Position numbers and translations under genes: made by a program. A DNA stretch of 64,000 nucleotides from assembly GCA_044222685.1 (NCBI GenBank), contig JBGAMU010000011.1, forward strand, positions 1-64,000, read 5' to 3'. The stretch's first letter is position 1. Every line of letters begins with the position of its first letter. The DNA is from JAEUPI01 sp044222685 (GTDB taxonomy: Bacteria; Pseudomonadota; Gammaproteobacteria; Burkholderiales; Burkholderiaceae_C). Positions 27,345-37,100 of the stretch are shown here, piece by piece. The notes beneath the pieces were generated by a model that was not told the DNA's origin, ran no database searches, and was given only the letters and a program-made list of their open reading frames with translations.

Positions 27345-28397
27345 TCAGTAGGCGTGCACAGCGAACACGTGGACGACGGCGCTGATGACGAGAAGGTAGA
27401 TGAACGGCAGATGCGCCATGTGCCAGAGCGCGAAGACACGCTCGTACGCCGTGTACTGCGCGACGCGCACCACGGCATTCAGGTAGTGATCCACCAGGCG
27501 CCTGGCGCGCCGCCGGCGGCGCCGAAGATCGTGCGGCGACCACTTGTGGCGCACGGCCATCTGCTCCAGCGGCTTGCGCAGCTCGATCACGCATCGCAGA
27601 TAGGTGAACCATTGCTGCACCGGCAGCCAGGTCACTTGGCGCAGGTGCGTGACCCAGGTGGAGTCGGCGTGCAGTTCGCGTTGCTCGAAGGCAAGCAGGC
27701 GAGCTTCGACCTTGGGCGCGAAGTGAAGGCGCGACCGCGCCGCGTTCTCGACGAAGCCCGCATTCTCGCGCAGTGTGTGCAGCGTCGTGCGTTCACCGTT
27801 CAGTCCACGGTGGACACGCACATAGATGAATCGGCCGATCACCCCGCTGGCCACCACGATGCCCATGCTGTACAGCGCGACGCCTGCGTTGAGAGACCCG
27901 ATCTTGAACGTCGAGTGCACAAGGATCAGCCACGGCCCGGTGATGCCCAGGAAGAGATGGAACCAGAACCACCACTTCACCTTGCCGATGCCGCGCATGA
28001 AGCCGACGTACTTGCGAAGCGGGTAGACGAACAGCGCGAGCATCATCGAGCCGCCGGTCACACCGATCCAGTAATTGGTGTCGCCATTCACCTTCACGAG
28101 ACCAAGCTGCGTGATCTCCCAGGCGGCGAACACCAGGGCGCCGAGCAGCAGGTACAGCAACAGGTCCTCGCGCGCTGGGCTGCTGTCGGCCGACTTGCGT
28201 GGGGGAACCGTGGCGTCCAGCTCGGCGTCGGTCTTGTTTGGCTCGAGTTGCGCTACAGCCGGCTTCGCTTGCGGCGCCACGAGTTCAGCTTGCGGCGTCG
28301 TGCCTGCCCGGCGGCGACGGCCACGCGGAAACACGGTCTGATCCAGCGGCTCAGCGCTGGCATCGACGTTCGGATCGATCAGGGTGGCGGTGTTCAT
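27345..28397 (-). CDS. inner-membrane b-type cytochrome
   Basis: The ~350-residue protein has a Pro/Ala-rich cytoplasmic N-terminus and about five membrane helices. Histidines at the right spacing for transmembrane heme ligation occur in HLFLGITGPWLILVH and in WHMAHLPFIYLLVISAVVH at the C-terminus. A basic loop (RRRRRR) separates the two halves. It has no flavin domain. As the first gene of the operon, before the periplasmic cytochromes and the barrel protein, it could exchange electrons between the quinone pool and c-type hemes. ATG 28397 is chosen; TTG 28430 is an alternative. A quinol-binding role is inference. Confidence 0.75.
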   Translation of the reverse strand: MNTATLIDPNVDASAEPLDQTVFPRGRRRRAGTTPQAELVAPQAKPAVAQLEPNKTDAELDATVPPRKSADSSPAREDLLLYLLLGALVFAAWEITQLGLVKVNGDTNYWIGVTGGSMMLALFVYPLRKYVGFMRGIGKVKWWFWFHLFLGITGPWLILVHSTFKIGSLNAGVALYSMGIVVASGVIGRFIYVRVHRGLNGERTTLHTLRENAGFVENAARSRLHFAPKVEARLLAFEQRELHADSTWVTHLRQVTWLPVQQWFTYLRCVIELRKPLEQMAVRHKWSPHDLRRRRRRARRLVDHYLNAVVRVAQYTAYERVFALWHMAHLPFIYLLVISAVVHVFAVHAY

Positions 28398-28779
28398 GCG
28401 GGGCGAATCAACGCGCCGGTCGGGGTTCAATCGCCCAGCGTGCTCTCAGGTAGATGTGCGGAATGTACTTTTTGCGAAAGACCATTGTCGGGTCGGCTTC
28501 GCGCTTCTTTGGTGTGAAAAGGTTGCGATCCGAAATGGGCCCCACTGCGAATGCGGGGCCGACAGGCTGGTTTCTTAACGGCCGTTAAGTCAGTCGCAGG
28601 CGATGGCCTCGATTCAAATCGCAAAGCAGTGCAATGCCGCCCCTCTGCGGCCCGACAGCGCTTTCAGGCGATTGATTCGAGTCAATCACCGTGGGTAGCA
28701 TCCGGTTGCCAAACCCGTTGTCACGAGAACGCCAATGACCGCGCGGCGCGCTGGGCCATGGCATGACTTAAGCCTGACT
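28398..28779. other. 382-base leader/intergenic region before the cytochrome operon
   Basis: No gene is visible. The region contains the perfect palindrome at 28574-28589, a weaker inverted repeat TTGATTCGAGTCAATC-like stretch at about 28672-28687, and at its far end the PmrA-type operator overlapping the patatin stop. It most likely holds the promoter and a long untranslated leader of the cytochrome b gene. Confidence 0.5.
28574..28589. promoter_or_regulatory. perfect 16-bp palindrome CTTAACGGCCGTTAAG
   Basis: This two-fold symmetric site lies about 180 bases upstream of the cytochrome b start. Its half-site TTAAG is the same core as in the PmrA-type operators of this window, but here the halves are inverted, not direct. 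It could be a second regulator site. No poly-T follows, so it is not a terminator. Confidence 0.45.
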
Positions 28780-28783
28780 TCAG
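28768..28783 (-). promoter_or_regulatory. PmrA/QseB-type operator upstream of the cytochrome operon
   Basis: Read on the minus strand, toward the cytochrome b gene, the sequence is CTGAAG-TCAGG-CTTAAG. This matches YTTAAK-N5-YTTAAK with one mismatch. It overlaps the stop codon of the patatin gene and lies 371 bases before the cytochrome b start. Confidence 0.55.
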
Positions 28784-29850
28784 AATGGTTCGCTTACGCG
28801 TGACGGCGTTCGATGGTCACCGAACAGGTAGACCAGATCTGCACTGCCGGAGTGGCCGACCGATTTGCCACTCTGCGCCAGCCAGGTTGTCGCGCGTGCT
28901 CGTCCGGCGTCGCGCAGTCGCAGCAGCAGTTGGGGATGTGTCAACAACCTGGACTCCGCCGGCAGGTCGGCCAGGTCATCGTGTCCGTCGATCAAATGCC
29001 AGCGCAACGCACGAAGACGTCGTTCCAACGGTCCGGGCCACCAGGCCTGCCGCGCCATCGACGTGGCGCTCGCGAGCCAGTGCATTTCGCGCAGGAACGC
29101 GGCATTGAACGCGATCTCGACCGCGCGAGCGCGGATCTCGCCCACCGCCTCGGGTGTGTCACCCAGCGTCCAGGGGCTCAGCATCACCACCAGCACATCG
29201 CGCACGGCGACATCGTGGACGAGCGGAAACAGCGCGGGGTTGGCGCTGTAGCCGCCGTCCCAGTAGGGTTCGCCATCAATCGTCACCGCACGCTGCAACG
29301 TCGGCAGACAGGCCGAGGCCAGCACGACATCGACCGACAGCTCATCGTTGCCAAAGACGCGCAGCCGGCCGCTGTTGGCCTGTGTCGCGGCGATGAACAG
29401 GCGCACGTCACGTTGGCGTCGCAGTCTCTCGAAGTCGACCGCCTTCACCAGCAGATCGCGCAACGGATCCATGCGCAACGGATTCATGTGAGTCGGCGAG
29501 AACATCGACGCCCACTGCAGCATCATGCGACCCGCCGGCGTGAGCCGATCCCCACTGGCGCCGACCAGGCCCGCGGCCTCCCAGGACACGGACCCACCGA
29601 GCGCGTTCCAGAACCCGTCGAGGGCGGCTCGCGCGCCGGCAGGGCCCGAATCGAGCAGGCCATGCGCGAGCACCACGGCATTGACTGCACCGGCGCTGGT
29701 GCCGCTGACGGCGGCGATGGGGTGCGAGGATTGTTCGAGGAGCGTGTCGAGCACGCCCCAGGTATAGGCGCCGTGCGCTCCGCCGCCTTGCAGGGCCAGG
29801 CTCAAGCGGTGAGGCGCGCGTTCCAGTCCGAGCATCGATGGGCGGAGCAT
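28780..29850 (-). CDS. patatin-like phospholipase
   Basis: The 356-residue protein has the patatin oxyanion loop LQGGGAHGAY, the nucleophile GTSAG and the catalytic Asp in WDGGYS, so the Ser-Asp dyad is complete. It is a cytosolic or membrane-associated lipid acyl hydrolase. No signal peptide is seen. It starts in a short region divergent from the response regulator at 29993. A functional link to the cytochromes downstream is not evident. Confidence 0.9.
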   Translation of the reverse strand: MLRPSMLGLERAPHRLSLALQGGGAHGAYTWGVLDTLLEQSSHPIAAVSGTSAGAVNAVVLAHGLLDSGPAGARAALDGFWNALGGSVSWEAAGLVGASGDRLTPAGRMMLQWASMFSPTHMNPLRMDPLRDLLVKAVDFERLRRQRDVRLFIAATQANSGRLRVFGNDELSVDVVLASACLPTLQRAVTIDGEPYWDGGYSANPALFPLVHDVAVRDVLVVMLSPWTLGDTPEAVGEIRARAVEIAFNAAFLREMHWLASATSMARQAWWPGPLERRLRALRWHLIDGHDDLADLPAESRLLTHPQLLLRLRDAGRARATTWLAQSGKSVGHSGSADLVYLFGDHRTPSRVSEPF

Positions 29851-29992
29851 GCCATTGCTTAAGGTCAAGTAAGGCTTGGCGTCATGTGACCGTTTGTTTG
29901 CGGGGTTTCGACCGGCGCGGTGGGGTCTCTGCGTACCCGCGTGGACTGAAGCTGACAAGAATGACAGCCGTCAATACAGCGCCCTCCCGATC

Positions 29993-30682
29993 ATGCGGTT
30001 GTTAGTGGTTGAAGACGATCCGCTGATGGGCTCGGCGGTCCAGAAGTCCCTGCTGCGCACGGGTCATGCCGTCGACTGGATTCGCCGAGGCGGCGAGCTG
30101 ATCCACGCGCTGCGCACCTTTGCCTACGACGCGGTGCTGGTCGACCTGGGTCTGCCAGACATCGGCGGCGAGTTGTTGGTGCGCCAGGCCAAGGCCCACA
30201 ACGCACGCTTGCCAGTCGTGGTGATGACCGCCCGGGGTGCCGTCAGCGATCGGGTGACGCTACTCGACGTCGGGGCGGACGACTATCTGGTCAAGCCGTT
30301 CGACTTGAACGAGCTCGGCGCCAGGCTGCGCGCCGTGATGCGGCGAACGCCATCTAACGGCGGCAGGGACTGCGAGGCCGATCTCGAAGTGGGCATGTTG
30401 ACGTTCAGCCCGTCGCGCCGCTCGGCCACTTGGCACGGGACGCCGGTGCGCCTGACCAACAAGGAATACAGGGTGCTGGAGATGCTGGTGCGCCGCAGGC
30501 ACCAGGTGCTCACGCGTGCGCAGCTCGAAAGTGCCATGTACGACGACGGCGATGACGTCGACAGCAACTCCGTCGAGGTCTACATCCACTTTCTGCGCCG
30601 CAAGTTCAGCGCCTCGCTGATCCAGACCGTGCGCGGCGTGGGCTACCAGCTCGGCGACACGCGCGCGTTGGCATCTCTCTGA
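29993..30682 (+). CDS. OmpR-family response regulator (QseB/PmrA-like), no adjacent kinase
   Basis: The 229-residue protein has a receiver domain with phospho-acceptor Asp51 (VDLGLPD), the acidic pair EDD and the conserved Lys in VKPFD. A winged-helix DNA-binding domain follows (LTNKEYRVLEML...VRGVGYQLG). This is the QseB/PmrA/TctD subfamily, which typically binds direct repeats rich in TTAA. No histidine kinase gene is next to it. It lies 155 bases upstream of a matching operator that precedes the giant secreted protein gene, so it is the prime candidate to act there. Confidence 0.93.
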   Translation: MRLLVVEDDPLMGSAVQKSLLRTGHAVDWIRRGGELIHALRTFAYDAVLVDLGLPDIGGELLVRQAKAHNARLPVVVMTARGAVSDRVTLLDVGADDYLVKPFDLNELGARLRAVMRRTPSNGGRDCEADLEVGMLTFSPSRRSATWHGTPVRLTNKEYRVLEMLVRRRHQVLTRAQLESAMYDDGDDVDSNSVEVYIHFLRRKFSASLIQTVRGVGYQLGDTRALASL

Positions 30683-30837
30683 CGCACATCTCGCGCGGCG
30701 CGCAGCAGCGCGACATTGCTCAACCGACATCGATTCGAACGCACGCGCGCCGGGCGTGATCGCCGGCGCGCGGCCCGTTGACGCACGGGGTTCCCCCCTG
30801 ACTGCGGGGGACGCTGAAGGGGCGCCGAGGCTTCGCT

Positions 30838-30853
30838 TTCAGGCGCATTTAAG
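30838..30853 (+). promoter_or_regulatory. PmrA/QseB-type operator upstream of the giant protein/MCO operon
   Basis: In the direction of the operon the sequence reads TTTCAG-GCGCA-TTTAAG, matching YTTAAK-N5-YTTAAK with one mismatch (first base of the leftmost half at 30837). A TTTATC hexamer 20 bases further on fits a -10 element for an activator that replaces the -35 contact. Confidence 0.6.
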
Positions 30854-30888
30854 AAAGCACGGAGACCCCGCGGTTTATCGCTCGCTGA

Positions 30889-30929
30889 TTGGGGGATTCC
30901 CCTCTTTTTCGCGGCGGGTCCTCCCCCAA
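30889..30929 (+). promoter_or_regulatory. possible attenuator in the leader of the giant protein gene
   Basis: Two exclusive pairings are visible. GGGG-ATT-CCCC followed by TCTTTTT looks like a short terminator. TTGGGGGA (30889-30896) can alternatively pair with TCCCCCAA (30922-30929), which would dissolve it. The terminator stem is short, so this is tentative. Confidence 0.35.
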
Positions 30930-31177
30930 CGACGTAACGCAATGGCGTCGGTACCTTGACAACCCATGCGAGGCCCGAAAAGGGCGTCGTGTCACAAGCG
31001 GACAAGTCCTGTCCGGGGGATGTCATGAAACCAGTCTCGAGCTCTACGACCTGCCAGTTGCGAATCGGCCTTCGGGCGGCGTCGCAATCCGGTGTGGCAC
31101 GCGCGTTTCCGCGCGAGGACCTCGAGACCAGACCCGGGTCGTGTGTTGTACCTGTCGGGCACCGTGGGAGCGTCACT

Positions 31178-34100
31178 ATGAAGACCCAGAGCAGCGCCAA
31201 GCCGTTCCAGATGATCCGACTGTCAGCCGCGCTCGTGATGGCGCTGGCGCTGTGGCTGCTGCTGAGCGTCGCCGCGCAGGCCGCGCCGTTGAGGCTCAAG
31301 GTCATCGGCGTCGCCGCCAATGGCACGCAGACGGACATCACCGCTACCGCGGACTATCGCTGGACGGTAGAGCAGGACGCGACCAAGGCATCGGTTCCCG
31401 GCAGGGCCGCCGACATCACCAACTACTCGTTCAGCTTCCATACCAGCTACATGCCGGTCGTGGCGGCCGGGCGGGCGGGTACGGCGAGCAAGACAGCGCC
31501 TCACCAGGATCCTGACGTCCTGCGCCTGTACAGCCAGGCGCTGCCCGACCTCGATGCAAGCAAGCGCTACTACGTGTCGGTCGCGGCGGTGGGCTACCAG
31601 ATGGGTGGTGCGCCGGTCGTGTTCAACGGCGGCACGCCGGAGGCCACCGTCTATCTCAATCAGTACGAGCTGCCGACGGCACAGATCTCCGTCTTTGCGT
31701 TCAACGACAACAGCCCGATCAACGGTGCACCCGACCTGCCGCAGGAGCAGGGCCTTGCCGGCTTCACCGTGAAACTCATCGAGGCAGGCGGTACCTTCGG
31801 GCAATCGGGTGGCGAAGTCACGCAGGACGCGTTCGGCAATCCACTGGGTACGACCTATAACGCAGACGGCACCGTCAGAGTTCGCGGCAGCGGCATCATC
31901 CTCACCGACGCCAACGGCGTCGCGGTGATCAAGAACCTGTTCCCCGCCAAGTACACGATCTTCATCAACCCGCCGGTCGGTTCCGACTGGCACCAGACCT
32001 CGACGATCGAAGGCACCAAGGGCAGCGACGCCTGGGTCAAGAACAACGAACCCCAGTTCTTCCAGGAGTTCGGTCCGCCCGGCCACCACGTCTTCCTGGG
32101 CTTCACCCGGTCGGGGTTCATCGCGCGCAATGCGAACAACACGCCGGTGCTGAATGGCGCCAACGCGATCACGGGCCGGATCGTCAATACGCACTACTCG
32201 CGTCCGCCCATCTATACGTTCCACAACGGCGCGCCGGTGAACGACTGCTGGGTCGGCCTGAACGAGACCAAGGCCAACGGCGGCCGCGCGCTTTACGCGG
32301 CGGCCTGCAACAAGGACAGCACGTTCCGCATCCCGAACGTGCCGGCAGGGACTTACGAGCTGGTGGTCTGGGACGAGCCGCTCGACATGATCATCGCGGC
32401 GACGACGATCACCGTTCCCGCCGGTGGTCTGACGATGGGTGACGTGCCCGTGGCCAGCTGGTTCGGGCGCTACCAGGGCCGCGTGTTCCAGGACATCGAC
32501 GGCACCGGCTTGCCGTACTTCGTGGCGGACTTCGATCGCCCCTACGTGTACGTCAATCCGATCACCGGCGTGGAAGAGGAGCGCCAGCAATCGTTCAAGG
32601 CGGGTGACCTCAAGCCGCCGTTCGGCTCCGGCATCGCCAACAACCTTCGATTCCGCGACGGCAGCATCTACCAATCGACGACGACCAAGGACGACGGCAC
32701 GTTCGCCTTCACCGAGGTTTTCCCCTTCTTCAACTGGCTGGTCGCCGAGATCGACTACGCGCGCTTCAAGGCGACCAGCGCCAACGTGGTCGTCGACGGC
32801 GGCGGGCCGATCGATCCTGCGGCCAACCGGGCAAAGCTGTGGAACGCCGCGCCTGGCAGTTTCGGCAGCAACGACCCAGCGCTCAAGTACGACCCATGGA
32901 CGCGGCTCAATCCGCAGTTGCAGGCGCCCGGCGAGTGCCCGGAGGGGAGGGCAGCCCCCTGCTACTTCCGCACGGAGAGCGTCGCAGGCGGTCCGGGCGC
33001 GATTCTGCTCGAAGGCATGCAGACCTTCCTCGGCCAGACCAACCACGTCGAGTGGGGCAAGGTCCCCTACAAGATCGACGAGAACGGCGGCATTGCCGGC
33101 ATCGTCTACTACGGCATCACCCGGGCCGAGGACGACCCGCGATATGCCGCAGCGGAAAACTGGGAGCCTGGCATTCCGCGCGTCCAGGTCAACGTATTCC
33201 TCGACTGCGATGCCGATGGCGTGCCCGACAAGCCGAAGAACGACGGCACGGGCGAATGCGAGGCCGGTGGCCTGAGTACGCAGGGATACCAGTACGTCAA
33301 GCCCGACGTCGACAACTATCCGTTCTGCTGGCGCGATCCGGCTTCCTGCGGACTGACCGCGCCCAGCAAGGGCCCTGAAGACGTGGTACGCGGTGGCAAT
33401 GGCACTGCCTTCAGCTACGGCGACGTGCTGCGCTGGGGTGCGCCAGGCACCTACGCGACGCGGGCGGACGCCGAGGCTGCGCAACTTCATGTCGGCCTCG
33501 GCAAGACCGACTCCTGGGACGATTCGGTCCCGTTCGGTTGCCCCGATCCGACGCCGTACACGATTCCCAACTCGACAACGCAACTCGACTGCTTCGACGG
33601 CCTGCGCAACTTCAATCAGGTGCGCCCGTCGGTGTTCGACGGTGGTTTTGCGTTCGGCCGTGTGGCTGGCCAGGCCGAGTTGCCGATGATCATCGGCGCC
33701 AACGGTGACGGCAAATACATCCTCGAAGCCGTGGCTCCCCCGGGATATCTGCACCAGGGCAATGGCGACAAGAACGTCGTCTTCGGTGATTCGCTGAAGG
33801 CCTCGCCGGCCGCGCTGCCACACGAGTGCGTCGGCATGGAGCTCGACGTTCCGCAGTTCCTCACATTGTTCCCTGGCGAGCCTAACCCGAACTTCGGCAA
33901 CCCACAGTACCCGAACAACAAGTGGCGCAAGTGCGACATGAAGTCCGTTCCGCTGACACCGGGGCTCAATGCGGCGCCCAACTTCTTCATGTTCACCGAG
34001 GCGCCTGTTGCGGGCCACGGCGTGGGCTTCATCCTCGACGACACTGCAGCCGAGTTCAACCGCTTCGCGCCCACATTCGGCGAGAAGTTCTCGCCCCCGC

Positions 34101-37100
34101 ACCTGCCGGTGTCGATCCAGGACTGGACCGGACGCGAAATCTCGCGTGTGTACTCCGACCAGTTCGGTTCATACAACTTCCTGGTCCCCTCGAGCTTCAC
34201 GATCAATCCGCCGTATCCGTCGGGCGTGATGCCGAGCATGATGGTCGCGTGCATGAATCACGCGGGCCCGATCAAGATCGGCGTCAACGCCGACGGCACC
34301 GACAAGATGGGCATCGATCCATTCTTCAACCGGGCCTACTCGCAGTTCTGCTACACGTTCCAGTACCTGCCGGGCAAGACGACGTACCTCGACACGCCGG
34401 TACTGCCGGTGGCGGCTTTCGCAGCCGTGGACAAGAACCCGCTGGATTGCGAGTGCGCCGACGGCACACCGGGGATCTACAGCGCCACCAATTCGAGCAC
34501 GGACAACGGCCCGTGGGTGCCGGCCGCCGGCAGCCGGCAGTTGACCATCGTCTCGATGGGCAAGATGGATGTGATCAACCCGGCGTTCGACCCGGCCGAT
34601 GCGAGCACCACGAAGACCATTCAACGCGACTACGGCTTTGGTGACGCGGGCGGTAGCGTCACGCTGGGCGGCGTCGCGCTGACGATCAATTCCTGGGCTG
34701 ACGGCATCATCACGGCCACCGTGCCCTCCGGCGCGAGCACCGGCCAATTGATGGTCAGGCGCGGCGACAACGGCAAGGAGTCGGTGGTCGGCCTGACGGT
34801 TCACGTCGGCGGGCCGGCGCCCAAGAAGGTGAATCCGAACGCGGTCGCGGGCAGCGGTGTCTACAAGACGATCCAGGCCGCGATCGACTCGGTGACCGAC
34901 GCCAACATGTTGCTGAACGGCGGCGCGTTGATCACCGTGGCGCCGGGAACGTACAACGAGTACGTCATCATGGACAAGCGCGTTCGCCTGCAGGGCTGGG
35001 GCGCCGGGTCCGTCACCATCAACGCCGCCAAGGCGAGCGCCGCTGGCCTGGCCGACTGGCGCGCGAAGATCAACGCAAAGGCAAGCGGCCCGAACGCCAC
35101 GTTCACCCTGCTGCCTGGTCAGACGCTGGGCATCGACCCGGCCAACAACGAGCCGCTGCTGTTCGGTGCCGAGGAGGGTCCTGGCATCCTCGTGGTTGGC
35201 AGGCAGAGTCCCCTCGGTGGAGTGGGACCGTTCAGCGAATGCCTGTTCGGCAACACCGCGGCACTGCACATCGACGGCTTGACGATCACCGGCGCCGACA
35301 GTGGCGGCGGCATCCTCGCCAGTGGCTATGCCTGTGGCTTGACGGTGTCAAACAGCCGCATCCTCAGCAACTACGGCACTTACGGCGGCGGTGTGCGCAT
35401 CGGCCACACCACGCTGACCGCGGTGGTCAACGGCGCCGACGCCTACACCGACGGCGTCAATCGCAGCCCGACGCTGCATCACAACTGGATCTCGCAGAAC
35501 GGCGCCACCGAAGCGGGCGGCAGCGGCGGCATCACGCTGGGTACCGGCTCGAACAACTACTCGGTTTCCGACAACTACGTCTGCGGCAACTTCTCGATGG
35601 CCGACGGCGGCGGCCTGAGCCACCTCGGTCGGTCCGAGGGCTCGATCACGAGCAACGCCTCGCCGGCGAACACCATTGTTCGCAACAAGTTCATCTTCAA
35701 CCAGACCTTCAATCAGGCTGCAGACCCGATGGGTGGCGGGCTGTCGATCGCCGGCCATGTCGTGCTCGCCGGCGGCGCGCCGGCAGGGACCGGTGACGTG
35801 GTGGTCAACGCCAACCTGATCCAGGGCAACCAGGCCGGCGCCGGCGCCGGTGGTGGCGTGAGCGTCGCCCGCACGTTGGCGGCCGACGACATCGACCTGA
35901 CCAACAACATGATCGTCAACAACGTGGCGGCCTACACCGGCGGCGGCGTGGCGTTGACGGGCACTTCGACAGGTGTTCGGCTCGTCAACAACACCGTGGC
36001 CAGCAACGTCAGTACGGCAACCAACCGGCAGGCAGCCCATCCGCTGGGCTGGACGAATCCTTCGCTGCCGCAAGTCGCCGGACTCGCGGTGCTGAGCGGG
36101 AGCAGCCCGACGCTGCTCAACAACATCCTGTGGGCCAACCGTTCATACGTCTACCTGATCAACGGAACCACGAGCGGGCTCTTCAACCCGGGGACGACGG
36201 ACGTCAACGCGGAAGCGCCGGATGCGGTCTACGCGGATCTGGGTCGCATCGGTGCCGGCGACGCCCTGACGCCGCGGTACAGCGTATTGACTCTCGGCGG
36301 CGTGGGCAATGCGACCTATGACACCGGGCTGACCGGATGCTCGAACACGGCGCCGGCGGCTCTGCCCTTCTTCTGCAATCGGCTCGTCGCGGCAAACAGC
36401 TTGTCACTGTTCGAGTCGCCGAACGACTTCCTGTCGATCATCGATCCGACCCAGCCGGTGGTGCTGCCTGAAACGACCGTGCTGCTGCAATCGGCGCTGA
36501 CATTCGACGAGACCGGCAACTTCATCAACGTGATCTTCAGTCCGCTCACGCTGTGGAACCCGGACGGATCGCTGCGCGCCGACTACCACCTCTCCGGCAC
36601 CTCGGTGGCCAGGGACAACGGCCGCGCGCAGAGCGCCGCAGCCGGCGTCAACGCGACGATCGGAGCCGGGTTCGTGCCTGCCGCGGACTTCGACGCCAAC
36701 GCGCGCAGCGCGGCGGTAGACATCGGGGCCGACGAGTTCGTCGGCGCGGCGGCGGACCTGTCCATCACCCAGACCGACGACGTGGCCAGCGTCAACGCGG
36801 GCGGAACGCTCACCTACACCATCACGGTTCGCAACTTCGGGCCTAACGCAGTGACCGGGGCCACGGTGACCGATATTTTCCCCGCGGCGCTCACGGTCAA
36901 CAGCTGGACCTGCACGCCAGCCACGGGCTCGAGCTGCACGGTGGTCGGCAGCGGCAACAACAGGACGGGCACGGTGACGTTGACGAACGGCGGCAGCGCG
37001 ACGTTCACGGCCAACGTGACCGTGGCGGCGACCGCAAGCGGACTGCTGACCAATACCGCCAGCGTCGCGGTGCCGGGCAGCCTGACCGATCCGCAGCCTA

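Larger units (their letters stand above)
30683..31177. other. 495-base region with operator and leader hairpins before the giant protein gene
   Basis: No gene is supported here. It holds a PmrA-type operator (30838-30853), a possible -10 element TTTATC at 30874-30879, a possible attenuator (30889-30929) and several GC-rich inverted repeats (for example TCCCCC/GGGGGA at about 30792-30811). In-frame codons upstream of 31178 lack a signal peptide, so they are taken as untranslated leader. Confidence 0.5.

Noticed and set aside
29859..29874. TTAAG with a second TAAGG between patatin and the regulator gene
   Set aside because: The second half-site and the spacing do not fit YTTAAK-N5-YTTAAK on either strand. 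At most it is a single half-site.
31094..31110. Sigma-54-like TGGCAC-N5-TTTCC upstream of the giant protein
   Set aside because: The -12 GC is missing (TTTCC), and no enhancer-binding activator is in the window.
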